Shown here piece after piece: positions 48,769-57,906 of a stretch of DNA of 64,000 nucleotides. A program made the position numbers and the translations under genes. The notes beneath the pieces are model-generated. The model ran no database searches, was not told the origin of the DNA, and worked only from the letters and a program-made list of their open reading frames with translations. Source of the DNA: an uncultured Chlorobiaceae bacterium. Lineage in GTDB: Bacteria; Bacteroidota; Chlorobiia; Chlorobiales; Chlorobiaceae. The stretch's first letter is position 1; each line of letters begins with the position of its first letter. Location: contig CAIMCD010000025.1 in assembly GCA_903839405.1 (NCBI GenBank), forward strand, positions 26,823-90,822, in the 5' to 3' direction.

Positions 48769-49287
48769 CTACTTTTCTTCAGCCTGCACGAGCTCGGCGA
48801 TCACCTTTTTCAGGTTCGTATAGGTGGAACGCAAATCATTGCTGAGCACTTTCGCATCGGCCAGCACCGGCATGAAATTCGTGTCGCCTTCCCAGCGGGG
48901 TACGATATGGAAATGAATATGGTTGTCGACGCTTCCCCCTGCAACCCGGCCGAGATTGGCGCCAACATTGAAGCCGTGGGGCCGTAGGGTAAGCTTCAAG
49001 GCTTTCATCGAGAGGTCGGTCAGCTCCATCACCTCAAGCTTGGTCTCCTTGTCGAGCTCTGAAAAGTCGGGAGTCTGTTGATAGGGGATCACCATGAGAT
49101 GGCCGCAGTTGTAGGGATAGAGGTTCATGATGATGAAGCACTTTTTTGCCCGATAGAGCACAAAACGCTTCTCATCCTCCTCTGGCGGAATATCGGCAAA
49201 AACCGATTTACCGTCTTTACCCGCAGGCTTGTCATCCTTGAAAGACTGCATGTAAACTTCACGCCATGGTGAGTACATTCTTTGCAT
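48769..49287 (-). CDS. HIT family hydrolase
   Basis: A 172-residue histidine-triad protein with the signature DNHIHFHIVPRW (HxHxH) near residue 128 and NLYPYNCGHLMVIPY upstream. Family members hydrolyse dinucleoside polyphosphates or nucleotide phosphoramidates, and the MYSPWRE start fits the AP4A phosphorylase/FHIT-like branch. An ATG at 49278 is an alternative start. It probably shares a transcript with the methyltransferase gene. Confidence 0.9.
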   Translation of the reverse strand: MQRMYSPWREVYMQSFKDDKPAGKDGKSVFADIPPEEDEKRFVLYRAKKCFIIMNLYPYNCGHLMVIPYQQTPDFSELDKETKLEVMELTDLSMKALKLTLRPHGFNVGANLGRVAGGSVDNHIHFHIVPRWEGDTNFMPVLADAKVLSNDLRSTYTNLKKVIAELVQAEEK

Positions 49288-49331
49288 GGTGCAGGAAGAT
49301 GGTGTGACCCTGAATTAGCTTGTTGCGATAT

Positions 49332-49418
49332 GGTACCAAAAGTGGGACTCGAACCCACACGAGTTATTCACTCACTGGATTTTGAGTCCAGCGCGTCTAC
49401 CAGTTCCGCCATTTTGGC
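49332..49418 (-). tRNA. tRNA-Leu(CAA)
   Basis: The reverse complement folds as a class II tRNA of 87 bases. It has acceptor GCCAAAA with UUUUGGU, D-arm with GGUAGACGC, anticodon loop ACTCAAAAT giving anticodon CAA, a long variable arm, TTCGAGTC in the T-arm, discriminator A and an encoded CCA. Confidence 0.95.
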
Positions 49419-49436
49419 TTGTTCGTTCTCAATTCG

Positions 49437-49518
49437 TGCGAGAGAAGGGACTCGAACCCTCACGCCTCTCGGCACTAGTTCCTAAGACTAGCGTGTATAC
49501 CAATTTCACCACTCTCGC
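49437..49518 (-). tRNA. tRNA-Leu(UAG)
   Basis: Reverse complement of 82 bases with acceptor GCGAGAG / CTCTCGC and discriminator A. The anticodon stem-loop CTAGT-CTTAGGA-ACTAG gives anticodon UAG. It has a variable arm of class II size and a TTCGAGTC T-loop. CCA is not encoded, unlike in the adjacent tRNA-Leu(CAA), from which it is separated by 18 bases. Confidence 0.93.
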
Positions 49519-49633
49519 ATTGTGTGGAGTGAGAATATACGTGGTTTTTAATTTAATAAAAACTATATTTAAAAATAGTTTTTCCGGTATATTACGCTAA
49601 TATTCTCATTTTCGTTTATACGTATAAAAGCCC

Positions 49634-50227
49634 ATGCAGTTTGATCTCCACCGTTTTGCAAACTTTATTTCATGGGTGATCAGTCCGGTAGTGGTTGCTC
49701 CTGCAGCCTATCTTGCGATTGTGATGGTCGGGCACAGCAATGAGTTGCATAATATGGCCTATCTAAGTGTGCTGTTTTGTGCAAGCACCCTTGCTCCCAT
49801 GTTTCTGATTTATGGACTGAAAAAAACCGGAAGAGTTTCGGATTACAATATTACATTCCGCGAGCAGCGTTTTCTTCCGCTTCTGGTGTTGACGGCCATC
49901 AATCTGCTTGGATATGAGTTTATGCTGCAGCTCCTGGCTCCAAGGTTTTTAAGCGGTATTCTGCTTTTCAATGCGGTCAATACGATCTTTATTCTCCTTG
50001 TTACCTTGCAATGGAAGATCAGTATTCACCTCTTCGCGTTTTCCTCATCTGTCGCACTGCTTTTTTTGCAGTTCGGTTTTGTTGCTTTGTGGCTGCTGCT
50101 CTTTGTACCGCTGCTCATGTGGTCAAGAATCCGCCTTAAAGCACATAATTTCATGCAAACCCTTGTTGGCAGCATTGTCGGTTTTACCGTGATGTTTGCC
50201 GAGTTAAAATGGTGGACCGGATTGTGA
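49634..50227 (+). CDS. PAP2-like membrane protein
   Basis: A 197-residue protein with about six helices. It has remnants of the PAP2 phosphatase motifs: KISIHLF in place of PSGH, and SRIRLKAHNFMQ, which keeps SR-x5-H but has Gln where the catalytic partner Asp is expected. The family dephosphorylates lipid or isoprenoid phosphates; the altered motifs leave activity uncertain. It overlaps the ferrochelatase gene by 19 bases. Confidence 0.7.
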   Translation: MQFDLHRFANFISWVISPVVVAPAAYLAIVMVGHSNELHNMAYLSVLFCASTLAPMFLIYGLKKTGRVSDYNITFREQRFLPLLVLTAINLLGYEFMLQLLAPRFLSGILLFNAVNTIFILLVTLQWKISIHLFAFSSSVALLFLQFGFVALWLLLFVPLLMWSRIRLKAHNFMQTLVGSIVGFTVMFAELKWWTGL

Positions 50228-51276
50228 GCCTCAAAAAATATGCTGTTGTTGTTGCTACATATGGAGAGGTTGAGAAGGTGACCGTAAGAAATCTGTGGCC
50301 GAACTCTCGCCGGATTCTCAAGGTTATTACCCGCCAGATTACCAAAGTGCCCAAGGCGCTTGTTTATTTTATTGCCGATTATCGTTCAACAAAGCACTAT
50401 ATCAACTGGAAGCTGAACCGCTACCGTTCATCACTGCTGGCTATCAATCGGGCACAGAAAAACACCCTTCGGCGCGCTCTTGCCGAAAACCGCCATCCGG
50501 TTCTTTCAGAAGTTGATGTGACGGTACTTGATGCCTACTATTTTGTTCCGCCTTATTTTGAGGATCTGCTGCTTCAATTGCGCCGTGACTATGATGGTAT
50601 TGTTGTGGTGTCGATGATTCCGGTTGAGTCGGCTTTTTCCTGCGGAGTGGCTTGCCAGATGGCTCTGGATGTTTATGGTGATGATGCCTTCCTGCGTGTC
50701 AGGGTGTTAAGCAAATTGTGGAAAGATGACCATCTGCATCGTCTCTCGATTGATTATCTTTTCAGCCAGCTTTCTGAAGCTGTGCAAAGCAGGAAAGAGG
50801 GGAAAGTGGGCCTTGTGCTGGTTATTCACGGCACCTTGGTCAAGGATCGCGCAGGCAATACTCCCCAGGTTTTTACCGGGCTTGAAGAGACGGTCGAGTT
50901 TTTCGGGCAGATGAAGCGCAAGATCATGGCTGACGAGAAAAACATTTTTCGGGATGTGCGTCAGGGTTGCATGAATCACTCCGCAGGAGGGGAGTGGATG
51001 GCCGATACCATCGAGAAAGCGCTGACGGAGTTCAAGCAAGAGGGTTATGATGCTGTGGTGATGTATCCCTATGGTTTTTTTGCCGATAACAGTGAAACCG
51101 AGTATGATGCCCGCAAATTGCTTGAGCGGGCCGGGTTACCCTTGACCCAGTATGTCCGCTGCCTCAATGATTCCGAGCCTTTCGGTCGTTGGCTTGCCGG
51201 GCGTGTGGCTCTGGAGTTGCAGGCGCTCTACACGCTGCAGAAAACTTTTGAATCGCTTGAAGAGAGAAGACCGTAA
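50209..51276 (+). CDS. hemH: ferrochelatase (divergent)
   Basis: Inserts ferrous iron into protoporphyrin IX to make haem. The 355-residue protein has VLVIHGTLVKDRAGNTP, where the metal-binding His of HemH lies (SAHGxP in others), and VVMYPYGFFADNSETEYD, the second conserved block with the catalytic acidic residues (FxSDxxET-like). The N-terminal half is poorly conserved, so the call rests on these blocks and length. It overlaps the PAP2-like gene by 19 bases, and a TPR protein follows after 24 bases. Confidence 0.8.
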   Translation: MVDRIVSLKKYAVVVATYGEVEKVTVRNLWPNSRRILKVITRQITKVPKALVYFIADYRSTKHYINWKLNRYRSSLLAINRAQKNTLRRALAENRHPVLSEVDVTVLDAYYFVPPYFEDLLLQLRRDYDGIVVVSMIPVESAFSCGVACQMALDVYGDDAFLRVRVLSKLWKDDHLHRLSIDYLFSQLSEAVQSRKEGKVGLVLVIHGTLVKDRAGNTPQVFTGLEETVEFFGQMKRKIMADEKNIFRDVRQGCMNHSAGGEWMADTIEKALTEFKQEGYDAVVMYPYGFFADNSETEYDARKLLERAGLPLTQYVRCLNDSEPFGRWLAGRVALELQALYTLQKTFESLEERRP

Positions 51277-51300
51277 ATTCCGCTGACCATTGAAATCTAT

Positions 51301-51894
51301 ATGAATGAGATGAAACGAGAAGAGCCACAGAGTGCCGTGCTGCAGGATCCCGACAATGCCCAAAAATATGAACTGGCCTTGAGCTATATCGAGGAGCAGC
51401 GCAACAGTGAGGCTCTTGAGCTGCTTGACGGGTGTATAGCCTTGAAGAGCCGGGATGCAGCGCTCTATTATGCAAGGGGAGTTACCTATCTCTCAATGGG
51501 CAATTACCGGAAAGCCGGATGGGATCTGTTGAGAACCATCGCTCTTGACCGGGCATTCATGCCGGCATACAAGCATCTTGGTTTTGTGCAGTTGACGCTC
51601 GGCAAGGAGGAGAACGGGCTGAAAACCCTTCAGCAAGCCATAGAGCTTGATCCCGGATATGCCGATCTCTACTCTGTCCGGGGAGATATTTATCTTGATC
51701 TCGGGGAGTTTGACAAGGCAAGGGAGGCCTTTGAAATGGCGGTTGAGCTTGACCCCCAAAATCCTGAATTCCACTACAAGACGGCGCTCTACTATCTCTC
51801 AAGGGGCGAGATGCAGGGGCTGAAACGGGAGTATGAACTGCTGAAAACGCTTGATGCCGATATGGCAGAGCAGATTGGAAGCCTTTTCTTTTAA
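51301..51894 (+). CDS. tetratricopeptide repeat protein
   Basis: A 197-residue soluble protein made almost entirely of TPR helices. Repeat-like units start near residues 17, 50, 84, 118 and 152, for example AALYYARGVTYLSMGNYRKA, AYKHLGFVQLTLGKEENGL and ADLYSVRGDIYLDLGEFDKA. It has no signal peptide or enzymatic domain. It presumably mediates protein contacts, and the partner is unknown. It sits between hemH and a small membrane protein that starts six bases after its stop. Confidence 0.88.
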   Translation: MNEMKREEPQSAVLQDPDNAQKYELALSYIEEQRNSEALELLDGCIALKSRDAALYYARGVTYLSMGNYRKAGWDLLRTIALDRAFMPAYKHLGFVQLTLGKEENGLKTLQQAIELDPGYADLYSVRGDIYLDLGEFDKAREAFEMAVELDPQNPEFHYKTALYYLSRGEMQGLKREYELLKTLDADMAEQIGSLFF

Positions 51895-51900
51895 AACATT

Positions 51901-52155
51901 ATGAAACTTTTTCCGGATCCAGAGACAAAAAAACGGTTTATGAAAACCGGTCTTCCCGTTATTCTTGGTGTTGCATGGGCCCCGATTATCTGGCTGCTTG
52001 TTCTTGCCACTCTTGGCCCGATGCTCTATGCACTGACCGCTTCCTGGCCAGCGACTCACGCCCTTGTAATGGGTGTCGTTATGCTGGCATCGTTCTTCTT
52101 TTTAAGGTTATTTATGCGTATTGGTGATAAATTTTATGATTCCGGGCATAAATAG
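51901..52155 (+). CDS. small membrane protein, unknown
   Basis: An 84-residue protein with two hydrophobic helices (about 17-42 and 48-72), MKLFPDPETKKRFMKTGLPV at the start and a charged end (RIGDKFYDSGHK). I do not recognise a family. It begins six bases after the TPR gene and is followed by a terminator, so it closes the hemH-TPR transcript. Confidence 0.7.
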   Translation: MKLFPDPETKKRFMKTGLPVILGVAWAPIIWLLVLATLGPMLYALTASWPATHALVMGVVMLASFFFLRLFMRIGDKFYDSGHK

Positions 52156-52233
52156 CTAAAAGAGTTATGTTATTATTGAAATAGTTTTATTTTTTGCCAA
52201 ATGCACCGATGGATTGCCCGTCAAGGTGGCAGT

Positions 52234-52258
52234 AACCGGTAAAAAGCCGGGTTTTTTT
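52234..52258 (+). terminator. rho-independent terminator before the nuo operon
   Basis: A short GC stem (ACCGG / CCGGGT with one bulge), a 7-base A-rich loop and seven T residues, about 80 bases after the small membrane protein gene and 120 before nuoA. Confidence 0.65.
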
Positions 52259-52281
52259 CTGTGCCGGAAAGAATTTTTTTA

Positions 52282-52289
52282 TATATTTG
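52282..52289 (+). promoter_or_regulatory. candidate promoter element of the nuo operon
   Basis: TATATTTG matches the TAnnTTTG -7 box known from the related Bacteroidetes, about 90 bases before nuoA and directly after the terminator. No convincing upstream TTG box at the expected distance, so the call is weak. Confidence 0.25.
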
Positions 52290-52377
52290 CGCTCCTGAAT
52301 GGACGATTAAACCAATTGCGGTTATCATTCAGAGCTATTTTTGTTAACAGACCGGGATTAACTCAAAAGAGCATCAT

Positions 52378-52809
52378 ATGGATCAGACGCTGAGTAATTT
52401 TGGAAACGTCTTTGCCTTTCTCCTCCTCGGTGTAGTGTTTGTTGCCGGTGGTTATCTGACCGCCCGCATGCTGCGCCCCCACAGACCAAACCCTGCGAAA
52501 ACATCAACCTACGAGTGCGGCGAGGAAGCCGTCGGTAGTGCCTGGGTCAAGTTCAATATCAGGTTTTATGTGGTCGCCCTTATCTTTATCATTTTTGACG
52601 TTGAGGTTGTCTTTCTCTATCCCTGGGCGACCGTTTTCAAGCAGCTTGGCGTTTTTGCTCTGGTAGAGGCTCTGGTGTTTGCCGGTATTCTGATTCTCGG
52701 TCTTGCTTATGCCTGGGTCAAGGGTGATTTGGATTGGGTTCGACCAAAGCCGAATATTCCCTCAATGCCTGAAATGCCGCAAGCCAGCTCCCGCACTCCG
52801 AGGGGTTAA
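52378..52809 (+). CDS. nuoA: NADH-quinone oxidoreductase subunit A
   Basis: Membrane subunit of complex I. It has 143 residues and three helices, with the NuoA loop [20 protein letters not shown] and [21 protein letters not shown]. The C-terminal tail ([15 protein letters not shown]) is longer than in most NuoA. First gene of the nuoABCDHIJKLMN operon, following a terminator and a candidate promoter. Confidence 0.96.
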   Translation: MDQTLSNFGNVFAFLLLGVVFVAGGYLTARMLRPHRPNPAKTSTYECGEEAVGSAWVKFNIRFYVVALIFIIFDVEVVFLYPWATVFKQLGVFALVEALVFAGILILGLAYAWVKGDLDWVRPKPNIPSMPEMPQASSRTPRG

Positions 52810-52838
52810 CATATTATTCACCATATTTATTAGAGGTT

Positions 52839-53408
52839 ATGGGTTTACTTGATGCCGCAATCACAAGGCATAATGTAGTGGTGACATCGGTTGATAATGT
52901 TCTGAACTGGGCCCGTCTTTCATCACTCTGGCCGATGGGTTTTGGTTTGGCTTGTTGTGCTATCGAGATGATGGCAACCAATGCCTCCAATTACGATCTT
53001 GAACGCTTCGGTATTTTTCCTCGCTCTTCTCCCCGCCAGTCCGACCTTATGATTGTTGCCGGTACCGTTACCATGAAGATGGCCGAGCGGGTTGTGCGTC
53101 TCTATGAGCAGATGCCCGAACCGCGCTATGTGCTCTCCATGGGTAGTTGTTCCAATTGCGGCGGCCCTTACTGGGAGCACGGCTACCATGTGCTTAAGGG
53201 AGTTGATCGTATTATTCCGGTGGATGTCTATGTGCCGGGTTGTCCGCCAAGACCTGAATCGCTGATTGGTGGTCTCATGAAGGTGCAGGAGTTGATCCGC
53301 ATGGAGCAGATTGGTATATCGAGGGCTGACGCGCTTAAAAAACTCGCGGAAAAGAGTGTTGATCCGCAGTTCATTATCGAGCAGGAGCGCAAGGCGGCCG
53401 GAGCATAA
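52839..53408 (+). CDS. nuoB: NADH-quinone oxidoreductase subunit B
   Basis: Peripheral subunit holding cluster N2, which hands electrons to quinone. The 189-residue protein has the ligand cysteines in [26 protein letters not shown] and [10 protein letters not shown]. It forms the connecting module with NuoC, D and I. Second gene of the operon. Confidence 0.97.
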   Translation: MGLLDAAITRHNVVVTSVDNVLNWARLSSLWPMGFGLACCAIEMMATNASNYDLERFGIFPRSSPRQSDLMIVAGTVTMKMAERVVRLYEQMPEPRYVLSMGSCSNCGGPYWEHGYHVLKGVDRIIPVDVYVPGCPPRPESLIGGLMKVQELIRMEQIGISRADALKKLAEKSVDPQFIIEQERKAAGA

Positions 53409-53431
53409 TTATAATTAAAGGCTATACAGAG

Positions 53432-53950
53432 ATGGAAGAAGGAAAGGTTGTTTCGCGCTCTCTGCAGCAGAGTGCAGCGGCATATGCAGTTATCCATGAG
53501 AAATTTGGTGACGCCCTCTCGGCTTTTGACGGCAACGAGACGATGCCGTTTTTTGAAGTGCTGGATGCCTCGCTCTGGGTTGATATTGCTCTTTACATGC
53601 GCGACCATCCGAAGCTGAAGTTCAACTATATGGCGTGTTTGACAGGCCTTGACTATCCTCTTGAGGAGAAGCTTGGCATTGTCTGCAATTTTGAGTCTAT
53701 CGGTATCTTCCCGCACAAGTTGGCCGTCAAGGTGAAGTGTGCGCGTGAGGGTGGATCAATTCCCAGTGTTGCCTGTGTATGGCATACGGCGAACTGGCAG
53801 GAAAGGGAAGCGTATGATATGTACGGTATGCTCTTTACCGGTCATCCTGACATGAGAAGGATTCTCTGTCCCGACGATTGGGAAGGCTTCCCGCTCCGGA
53901 AGGATTACAAGGTTCAAGAGACGTATCACGGAATCAAGGTGCCGTACTAA
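53432..53950 (+). CDS. nuoC: NADH-quinone oxidoreductase subunit C
   Basis: 30-kDa type subunit of the connecting module. The 172-residue protein ends with the complex I 30-kDa signature WQEREAYDMYG, followed by HPDMRRILCPDDWEGFPLRK. It is separate from NuoD, unlike the fused NuoCD of enterobacteria. Confidence 0.95.
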   Translation: MEEGKVVSRSLQQSAAAYAVIHEKFGDALSAFDGNETMPFFEVLDASLWVDIALYMRDHPKLKFNYMACLTGLDYPLEEKLGIVCNFESIGIFPHKLAVKVKCAREGGSIPSVACVWHTANWQEREAYDMYGMLFTGHPDMRRILCPDDWEGFPLRKDYKVQETYHGIKVPY

Positions 53951-53982
53951 CAGTGGTATAAAATAGTAAAAGCAGCTTACGT

Positions 53983-55185
53983 ATGCAGGAATTAGAAAAA
54001 GCCGGAGTGGGGTCGGTAAGGGTTACCCGGAAAAGCGATAAGGTTGTGGTGATTGAAAAGGATCTGGTGACCGAGGAGATGCTTCTCGCCATGGGTCCCC
54101 AGCACCCTTCAACCCACGGCGTGCTTAAACTTGAGTGCCTTACCGACGGTGAGGTCATTACCCAGGCAGAGCCCTATCTTGGCTATCTGCACCGTTGTTT
54201 TGAAAAGCATTGCGAGAATGTCGACTATCCTGCAATTGTCCCTTATACCGACCGGATGGACTATCTCGCCGGCATGAACAGTGAAATGGCCTACTGTATA
54301 GCCGTTGAAAAGCTGATGGATGTCGAGATTCCCCGCCGGGTTGAGTTTATCCGGGTGATTGTGGCCGAGTTGAACCGGATCGCTTCGCATCTTGTGGCTA
54401 TCGGTACCTTTGGCATCGATCTTGGTGCCTTTACCCCCTTCCTCTTCTGTTTCCGTGACCGGGAGCATATTCTCAGCCTTCTCGAATGGGCATCAGGCGC
54501 ACGGATGCTCTATAACTATATCTGGATCGGGGGACTTGCCTATGACGTCCCGGCGGATTTCAACAAGCGGGTTCGCGAGTTCGTTGATTATTTCCGTCCC
54601 CAGACGGTCGAGCTTTTCCGCCTTTTGACCGAGAATGAGATTTTTGTCAAGCGCACAAAGGGAATCGGTATCATGCCGGCCGATGTTGCCATTAACTATG
54701 GCTGGTCAGGCCCGATGCTTCGCGGTTCCGGCGTCAAGTGGGATTTACGGAGAAACGATCCTTACTCTATCTATCCCGAGCTGCAGTTCGATGTGCCGGT
54801 GCCGGACGGAAAGTTTTCCGATGTTGGCGACTGTCTCTCCCGCCATCTGGTACGCGCGCTTGAAATGGAGGAGAGTTTGAAGATTATCGAGCAGTGTATT
54901 GATAAAATGCCCTCGTCGGAAGGGTTCAATTCACGCTCAGCCATACCGAAGCGCATTCGCCCGAAAGCCGGTGAAGTTTATGCCCGTGCGGAGAACCCGA
55001 GGGGCGAACTTGGCTTCTACATCCAGAGCGATGGCAAGTCCACCAAGCCGGTTCGCTGCCATGCCCGTTCATCCTGTTTTGTCAATCTTTCAGCCATGAA
55101 GGATCTTTCAAAAGGCCAGTTGCTGCCCGATCTTGTTGCTATTATCGGCAGCATCGATATCGTTCTGGGGGAGATTGACCGATGA
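53983..55185 (+). CDS. nuoD: NADH-quinone oxidoreductase subunit D
   Basis: 49-kDa subunit that forms the quinone pocket with NuoB. The 400 residues include [20 protein letters not shown], the quinone-site His/Tyr region, and [18 protein letters not shown], ending [18 protein letters not shown]. The gene overlaps nuoH by four bases. Confidence 0.97.
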   Translation: MQELEKAGVGSVRVTRKSDKVVVIEKDLVTEEMLLAMGPQHPSTHGVLKLECLTDGEVITQAEPYLGYLHRCFEKHCENVDYPAIVPYTDRMDYLAGMNSEMAYCIAVEKLMDVEIPRRVEFIRVIVAELNRIASHLVAIGTFGIDLGAFTPFLFCFRDREHILSLLEWASGARMLYNYIWIGGLAYDVPADFNKRVREFVDYFRPQTVELFRLLTENEIFVKRTKGIGIMPADVAINYGWSGPMLRGSGVKWDLRRNDPYSIYPELQFDVPVPDGKFSDVGDCLSRHLVRALEMEESLKIIEQCIDKMPSSEGFNSRSAIPKRIRPKAGEVYARAENPRGELGFYIQSDGKSTKPVRCHARSSCFVNLSAMKDLSKGQLLPDLVAIIGSIDIVLGEIDR

Positions 55186-56300
55186 TTGTAACTGCTTTAT
55201 CGCAATTTAGCATCCCTTTTCTTATGGGTAATACGCTTAACGGCTGGTCGGAAGCTCTTGTAGGGTTCAATCCGATGGGTCTGCCTCTTGGTCTGGTGAT
55301 TCTTGCGGCCATTCCGCTGGTCTTTATTGCGCTCTATTCGCTGACCTACGGCGTTTACGGCGAACGGAAAATCTCGGCCTTCATGCAGGATCGTCTCGGT
55401 CCTATGGAGGTTGGCAAGTGGGGTATCCTCCAAACGATCGCCGATATTCTGAAGCTGTTGCAGAAAGAGGATATCGTTCCAGCCTCGGCCGACAAGTTCC
55501 TTTTTGTTATTGGCCCTGGCGTGCTCTTTGTCGGCTCCTTTCTTGCCTTTGCCGTGCTCCCGTTCAGTTCGGCCTTTATCGGGGCGAGCCTCAATGTTGG
55601 ACTCTTTTTTGCTATCGGTATTGTCTCGCTTGAAGTGGTTGGTATTCTCGCGGCCGGATGGGGTTCCAACAACAAGTGGTCGCTCTACGGTGCGGTTCGC
55701 AGTGTTGCCCAGATTGTGAGTTATGAAATTCCCGCCGCCATTGCGCTCCTCTGCGGTGCCATGATGGCCGGTACCCTTGACATGCAGCAGATTACCCTGC
55801 ACCAGTCGGGCCATTGGGGCTTTGCCCACTTTTTCCTCTTCCAGTCGCCCATCGCCTGGCTTCCATTTCTGATCTACTTTATTGCTTCGCTTGCCGAGGT
55901 GAACCGCGCTCCCTTTGATATTCCTGAAGCGGAGTCGGAGCTGGTTGCCGGTTATTTTACCGAGTACACCGGCATGAAGTTTGCTGTGATTTTCCTTGCA
56001 GAGTATGGCAGCATGTTCATGGTTTCAGCCATTATCTCCGTTGTCTTTCTTGGCGGCTGGAACTCTCCCTTTCCCAATATCGGCTCCTTTGCCCTCAACG
56101 ACTGGACCAACGGCCCTGGGTGGGGTGTTACCTGGATGATCCTGAAAGGTTTCTTCTTTATTTTTGTGCAGATGTGGCTGCGCTGGACGCTTCCCCGTTT
56201 GAGGGTTGACCAGTTGATGTACCTCTGCTGGAAAGTTCTGACCCCGTTTGCCTTTATCAGCTTTGTGCTGACGGCGGTATGGGAAATTTATGTCCCTTAA
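55182..56300 (+). CDS. nuoH: NADH-quinone oxidoreductase subunit H
   Basis: Membrane subunit joining the Q-module to the proton pump. The 372 residues have eight helices and the conserved loops [18 protein letters not shown] and [18 protein letters not shown]. The start overlaps nuoD by four bases. The first about 40 residues form a slightly long N-terminal extension. Confidence 0.96.
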   Translation: MIVTALSQFSIPFLMGNTLNGWSEALVGFNPMGLPLGLVILAAIPLVFIALYSLTYGVYGERKISAFMQDRLGPMEVGKWGILQTIADILKLLQKEDIVPASADKFLFVIGPGVLFVGSFLAFAVLPFSSAFIGASLNVGLFFAIGIVSLEVVGILAAGWGSNNKWSLYGAVRSVAQIVSYEIPAAIALLCGAMMAGTLDMQQITLHQSGHWGFAHFFLFQSPIAWLPFLIYFIASLAEVNRAPFDIPEAESELVAGYFTEYTGMKFAVIFLAEYGSMFMVSAIISVVFLGGWNSPFPNIGSFALNDWTNGPGWGVTWMILKGFFFIFVQMWLRWTLPRLRVDQLMYLCWKVLTPFAFISFVLTAVWEIYVP

Positions 56301-56345
56301 GAGAGTTCAACAGTCAATGACCGGGAAAGTAATGACGATTAGATT

Positions 56346-56966
56346 ATGAGTGAGTATTTCAGCAATATAAAGGTCGGAGCAGTTACGATTGCTACCGGTA
56401 TGGGAATCACCCTGAAGCATTTTTTCAATGCTCTCAATCGCAAGGGCGATGCGGGTGTTGCCGATGTGGACTATTTCCGCCAGGTTGATGGTCTCGTCAC
56501 CCTGCAGTATCCACGTGAGGTGATCCCGACACCGAAAATTGGCCGTTACCGTCTCTATAACGATACCGAGAATTGTATTGGTTGTGGTCAGTGTGTACGG
56601 GCCTGCCCGATCAGTTGCATCGTGATGGAGACCATCAAGGTTGCTCCCGATGATTTTGCACTGTGCGGCAAAACCACGGACGGTCAGCAGAAAAAGTTCT
56701 GGATTCCGGTTTTTGATATTGACGTGGCCAAGTGCATGACCTGCGGAATGTGTACAACCGTATGCCCGACCGAGTGCCTTGTGCATACGCCGGTCAGCGA
56801 TTTTTCGGAGTTTGACCGCAGCAACTTTATCTATCACTTTGGTAACCTGAGTCGATTGGAAGCCGAGGCAAAGCGCCGCAAGCTGGCCGACATTCAGGCA
56901 AAAGCCGCAGCGGAGAAGGCAAAAAAGGCGGCGGAAACCGCACAGGAACCGAAGGACGGAGAATAA
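56346..56966 (+). CDS. nuoI: NADH-quinone oxidoreductase subunit I
   Basis: Ferredoxin-like subunit with two [4Fe-4S] clusters, N6a and N6b: CIGCGQCVRACPISC near residue 79 and CMTCGMCTTVCPTEC near 131. The 206-residue length includes a charged Ala/Lys-rich C-terminal tail (AKAAAEKAKKAAETAQEP) beyond the usual end. Without NuoEFG in this operon, NuoI is the probable entry point for electrons from reduced ferredoxin. Confidence 0.95.
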   Translation: MSEYFSNIKVGAVTIATGMGITLKHFFNALNRKGDAGVADVDYFRQVDGLVTLQYPREVIPTPKIGRYRLYNDTENCIGCGQCVRACPISCIVMETIKVAPDDFALCGKTTDGQQKKFWIPVFDIDVAKCMTCGMCTTVCPTECLVHTPVSDFSEFDRSNFIYHFGNLSRLEAEAKRRKLADIQAKAAAEKAKKAAETAQEPKDGE

Positions 56967-56995
56967 GCGAACCTTAATTAATGTGCTTTAAGACT

Positions 56996-57514
56996 ATGAG
57001 TAACCTAACCTATACAGCCATATTTTATCTCTTTGCGGCCATTACGGTGTTTTCTGCCGTCTATGTTGTCTTTTCAAGGAGGGTTATCTATTCGGCCTTT
57101 GCGCTTCTCTTTACCTTTTTCGGTGTCGCCGCCCTCTATGTCTTTCTGAGCGCTGATTTCATTGCTGTCACCCAGGTGGTGGTCTATGTCGGCGGTATTC
57201 TGGTGCTTTTGCTCTTTGGTGTGATGTTTACCCACAGCATTATGACGACCGACCTCAAGAGTGACGTACTGCACATCATTCCCGGCACGCTTCTTTTGCT
57301 CGCCATGATCGGCACCATGCTCTATACCTTTTATACTACCCACGGCTGGATGCCATCCACCACCATGCTTCAGGGTAGCGTGGTTGAGCGGATCGGCTTT
57401 GAAACCATGTCACGCTTTGTGCTGCCTTTTGAAATGTCATCCATTCTGCTGCTTGCAGCCCTGATCGGAGCGGCATTTCTGGCACGCTTCGACAAGCCGG
57501 GCAATAACGAATAA
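56996..57514 (+). CDS. nuoJ: NADH-quinone oxidoreductase subunit J
   Basis: Membrane subunit with five helices, 172 residues from the ATG at 56996 (MSNLTYTAIFYLFAAITV). An upstream ATG at 56981 is in frame but not needed. The typical ADFIAVTQVVVYVGGILVLL and FGVMFTH segment is present. Confidence 0.94.
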   Translation: MSNLTYTAIFYLFAAITVFSAVYVVFSRRVIYSAFALLFTFFGVAALYVFLSADFIAVTQVVVYVGGILVLLLFGVMFTHSIMTTDLKSDVLHIIPGTLLLLAMIGTMLYTFYTTHGWMPSTTMLQGSVVERIGFETMSRFVLPFEMSSILLLAALIGAAFLARFDKPGNNE

Positions 57515-57533
57515 TAAAGTCTATCAAAAACAC

Positions 57534-57851
57534 ATGGAACATTTAGCACCAATAGGACTCAATCACTACCTGACCATTTCGGCCATTCTTCTCGGCCTCG
57601 GTCTTTTTGCGGTCATGACCCGGAAAAATGCCATTGTTATTTTGATGGGTGTTGAGCTTATCCTGAATGCCGCAAACATCAACTTTCTGGCATTCTCAAA
57701 GTATAACGGCGGGATGGAAGGGGTGATGTTCAGTCTCTTCGTTATTGTTCTTGCTGCAGCCGAGGCCGCAATTGCGCTGGCGGTTGTTATTAATATATAC
57801 AAGCTCTTCAAGAGTGTCGATGTTTCCAGCATTGATACGATGAAAGAGTAA
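57534..57851 (+). CDS. nuoK: NADH-quinone oxidoreductase subunit K
   Basis: Small antiporter-like (MrpC-type) subunit of 105 residues with three helices. The conserved glutamates are in ILMGVELILNAANINFLAF and AAAEAAIALAVVINIY, which take part in proton transfer. It lies 19 bases after nuoJ. Confidence 0.95.
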   Translation: MEHLAPIGLNHYLTISAILLGLGLFAVMTRKNAIVILMGVELILNAANINFLAFSKYNGGMEGVMFSLFVIVLAAAEAAIALAVVINIYKLFKSVDVSSIDTMKE

Positions 57852-57906
57852 GCACAGGGTAAACAGGTAGGGTCAGTTTTAATTTTTTCTTGAAAATCAA
57901 AAGAAG

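Noticed and set aside
52160..52260. Possible riboswitch ahead of nuoA
   Set aside because: The structured part is explained by a terminator; no conserved aptamer core such as FMN, B12, c-di-GMP or TPP could be recognised.
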